A stretch of DNA of 8,207 nt, taken from NCBI GenBank assembly GCA_945874095.1, contig CAMCFM010000164.1, forward strand, positions 1-8,207, written 5' to 3'. Below the pieces are notes generated by a model, which was not told the origin of the DNA, ran no database searches, and saw only the letters and a list, made by a program, of their open reading frames with translations. This DNA is from Candidatus Kuenenia stuttgartensis. Its GTDB lineage: Bacteria; Planctomycetota; Planctomycetia; Isosphaerales; Isosphaeraceae. A program made the translations under genes and the position numbers. Positions within the stretch are counted from its first letter, which is position 1; each line of letters opens with the position of its first letter. This document shows, one piece after another, positions 6,614-8,207 of this stretch.

Positions 6614-7375
6614 ATGTCTTTAAGGCCAACGAGCGACAAAAAGTTCCACCAAATTTACTGGCAGACATGGGCTGACCTCGTCTTCGTACATTGGTCAGTG
6701 GACCCGGATGCATTGGCCTCGTTACTACCCCCTGAACTCGAGCCAGACCTCTATGAAGGAAAGGCTTATGTTGGATTGGTACCGTTCCGGATGACCGGGA
6801 TCAGGCCGGTTTTTCTACCTGCATTGCCTGGTGTGTCCAGAACGCTTGAAACCAATGTTCGTACTTACGTAAAACACCGGAATCGCCAGGGCGACCCAGC
6901 TCCCTCTGTCTGGTTCTTCAGCCTGGAAGCTGAAAACACGCTCGCTGTGATCCTTGCCCGACTCGGTTATGGCCTGCCTTACTTCAAGGCCAGTATGTGG
7001 CTGAAAAAGTCGATTCAAGAAAATGGCCATCTTACTTATGCAGCTGGGAGCCATCGGCATTGGCCCAAACCTGCTCCTGTGAGTTCGCTGGTTCAGGCTG
7101 AATTTGGTAACGAATCGCTTGAAGCCGCAAAACCAGACACGCTCGAACACTTTCTGGTGGAACGATATGCGTTATATGCAAAGCGTTGTGGCCAGCTTCT
7201 GCAAGCCTTTGTCAATCATGAGCCTTATCGCATCGCGCCGGGCCGGTTGCTAGCCTGCGAGCCGTGGCTGATTACAGCGGCGGGCCTACCGACTCCGTCT
7301 GCTCAAGAGACGGCGATTGTTCACAGGGCCGCCGATGTGCGTGTTCGCATCGGTCGGGCATCTGTAGTGCGTTAA
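6614..7375 (+). CDS. DUF2071 / YqjF family protein
   Basis: A 253-residue protein of the DUF2071 (COG2071, Bacillus YqjF-like) family, reported to share an acetoacetate-decarboxylase-like fold; no reaction is established. The family opening is clear: W19-AD-L-V-F-V-H-W (19-27), DALASLLPPELEPDLYEGK (32-50) and YVGLVPFRM (52-60). It is followed by TNVRTYV (80-86), the SVWFFSLEA strand and the YGLPYFKASM segment. The length matches the family, and no signal peptide or membrane segment is seen, so it is probably cytoplasmic. ATG 6614 is preferred over the in-frame GTG 6605 because AAGGTG (6602-6607) is well spaced for it. That ribosome-binding region lies within a 10-bp palindrome. It is divergent from the histidine kinase and ends 18 bases from the pyrD stop in convergent orientation, so it is probably a single-gene transcript. 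Confidence 0.87.
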   Translation: MSLRPTSDKKFHQIYWQTWADLVFVHWSVDPDALASLLPPELEPDLYEGKAYVGLVPFRMTGIRPVFLPALPGVSRTLETNVRTYVKHRNRQGDPAPSVWFFSLEAENTLAVILARLGYGLPYFKASMWLKKSIQENGHLTYAAGSHRHWPKPAPVSSLVQAEFGNESLEAAKPDTLEHFLVERYALYAKRCGQLLQAFVNHEPYRIAPGRLLACEPWLITAAGLPTPSAQETAIVHRAADVRVRIGRASVVR

Positions 7376-7393
7376 CGATTGTTCTTAAAGAGC

Positions 7394-8207
7394 TTACGAT
7401 TTATTGGACTTGAGTGTTCCGATGAGTTCGCGAACACTTTGGAGCCCTTCGCTGAGCAGTGTCTCACGCAGTTGTTCGACGAGTCGGCCGCTCACGCTCG
7501 GGTCGGCAAATGTGGCGGTTCCGATCTGAACAGCAGAGGCACCTGCCACCAGAAATTCAAAGACATCGTTCATCGAACTGATCCCACCGATACCGATGAT
7601 GGGAAAGTTGGGCAAAGCCCGGCTTACGTCCCAAACCATGCGAAGTGCCAGTGGTTTGATGGCTGGACCAGAAAGGCCGCCGATATCGTTGGCCAGAATG
7701 GGTTTGCGTTTACGCCAGTTTACCGCCATACCTTTGAAGGTGTTGACCAGACTCACAGCATCGGCACCACCTTCATAAGCTGCTCGGGCAGTTCCCACAA
7801 TATCGGTCACGTTGGGGGTCAATTTGGCTACGATCGGATGAGGGCAGACGTATCGAACCCGTTCCACCAGTGATCGAATCAGGGTGGGATCAACACCAAG
7901 GTCAAGCCCGTGACTGACATTAGGGCAAGAAACGTTCAATTCCAGAGCCGCCACTCCTGGCTCCCTTCCAACCTGCGCCGCCATTTCCACGAACTGGTCA
8001 ATATCTTCGCCAGCGATGTTTACAAAAATCGATGTTCCCACTGTGCGCAGCCATGGCAGGTGATTGGCCAGAAAGTAGTCGAGCCCATCGTTGTCCAGGC
8101 CGATGGCATTGAGCATTCCAGAGGCAGTTTCTACAATCCGTGGGGTCGGGTTGCCCGCTCTAGGCTGATCGGTGACTGTTTTGGGGACAATTCCGCCGAG
8201 TTCTGCC
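7394..8207 (-). CDS. pyrD: Dihydroorotate dehydrogenase, class 1 (C-terminal part; 5' end beyond window)
   Basis: This enzyme oxidises dihydroorotate to orotate with FMN in pyrimidine biosynthesis. The window holds its last 270 codons; the frame runs open through the right edge, so the start and perhaps 30-50 residues are missing. The visible segment begins AELGGIVPKTVTDQPRAGN and continues PTPRIVETASGMLNAIGLD, a characteristic FMN/orotate region; the Asn of NAIGL is at complement 8108-8110. NVSCPNVSHG carries the class 1 catalytic-base Cys (complement 7925-7927), VAKLTPNV the FMN Lys (complement 7823-7825), and GGLSGPAIKP and IIGIGGISS form the FMN phosphate loops. The soluble form with a Cys base and these motifs favours class 1B, which normally pairs with an electron-transfer subunit PyrK; no pyrK is in view. 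An internal ATG at 8116 is not the true start, because conserved sequence lies upstream of it. Convergent with the DUF2071 gene. Confidence 0.95.
   Translation of the reverse strand, partial: AELGGIVPKTVTDQPRAGNPTPRIVETASGMLNAIGLDNDGLDYFLANHLPWLRTVGTSIFVNIAGEDIDQFVEMAAQVGREPGVAALELNVSCPNVSHGLDLGVDPTLIRSLVERVRYVCPHPIVAKLTPNVTDIVGTARAAYEGGADAVSLVNTFKGMAVNWRKRKPILANDIGGLSGPAIKPLALRMVWDVSRALPNFPIIGIGGISSMNDVFEFLVAGASAVQIGTATFADPSVSGRLVEQLRETLLSEGLQSVRELIGTLKSNKS

Noticed and set aside
6424..6639. N-terminal extension of the histidine kinase
   Set aside because: The added 72 residues show no domain, contain the palindrome region and overlap the start of the divergent DUF2071 gene.
7379..7873. 164-codon open frame antisense to pyrD
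   Set aside because: It lies wholly over a clearly conserved pyrD reading frame and shows no recognisable protein features.

Overview
The window looks like an ordinary chromosomal stretch from a planctomycete, probably of the Planctomycetaceae/Planctomycetales type. The strongest pointers are a DUF1501 protein with an N-terminal twin-arginine motif, a Tat-signalled sugar phosphate isomerase/epimerase-like protein, and a secreted PD40 beta-propeller protein. This assignment is inference from gene content; there is no rRNA or other phylogenetic marker here.

Layout: (1) 10-867 (+) is a secreted xylose-isomerase-like TIM-barrel protein, followed by a hairpin terminator at 892-936. (2) 868-1329 has no intact gene. 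Its minus strand carries the decayed remains of a type I/IV restriction-enzyme-like (HSDR_N/COG4748-type) domain, broken by a TAG stop. (3) 1330-2859 (+) DUF1501 protein and 2888-4072 (+) PD40 propeller protein form a probable two-gene unit of exported proteins. (4) 4101-5372 (-) is a membrane-anchored SGNH/GDSL hydrolase, convergent with the previous unit and preceded by a structured leader and a consensus -10 box. (5) 5518-6423 (-) is a soluble NtrB-like sensor histidine kinase. (6) A 190-bp divergent spacer holds a perfect 17-bp palindrome. (7) 6614-7375 (+) is a DUF2071/YqjF-family protein. (8) 7394 to the right edge (-) is the C-terminal part of dihydroorotate dehydrogenase (pyrD), convergent with DUF2071.

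The genes do not form one pathway. The left half is surface/periplasmic and related in a general way to carbohydrate or polymer metabolism. The right half mixes signalling, an uncharacterised family and pyrimidine biosynthesis. I see no rRNA, tRNA, CRISPR array, insertion sequence or phage gene, and no convincing new multi-gene system. The most noteworthy items are the restriction-enzyme relic at about 1007-1246, the palindrome at 6444-6460, and the structured leader at 5399-5451.
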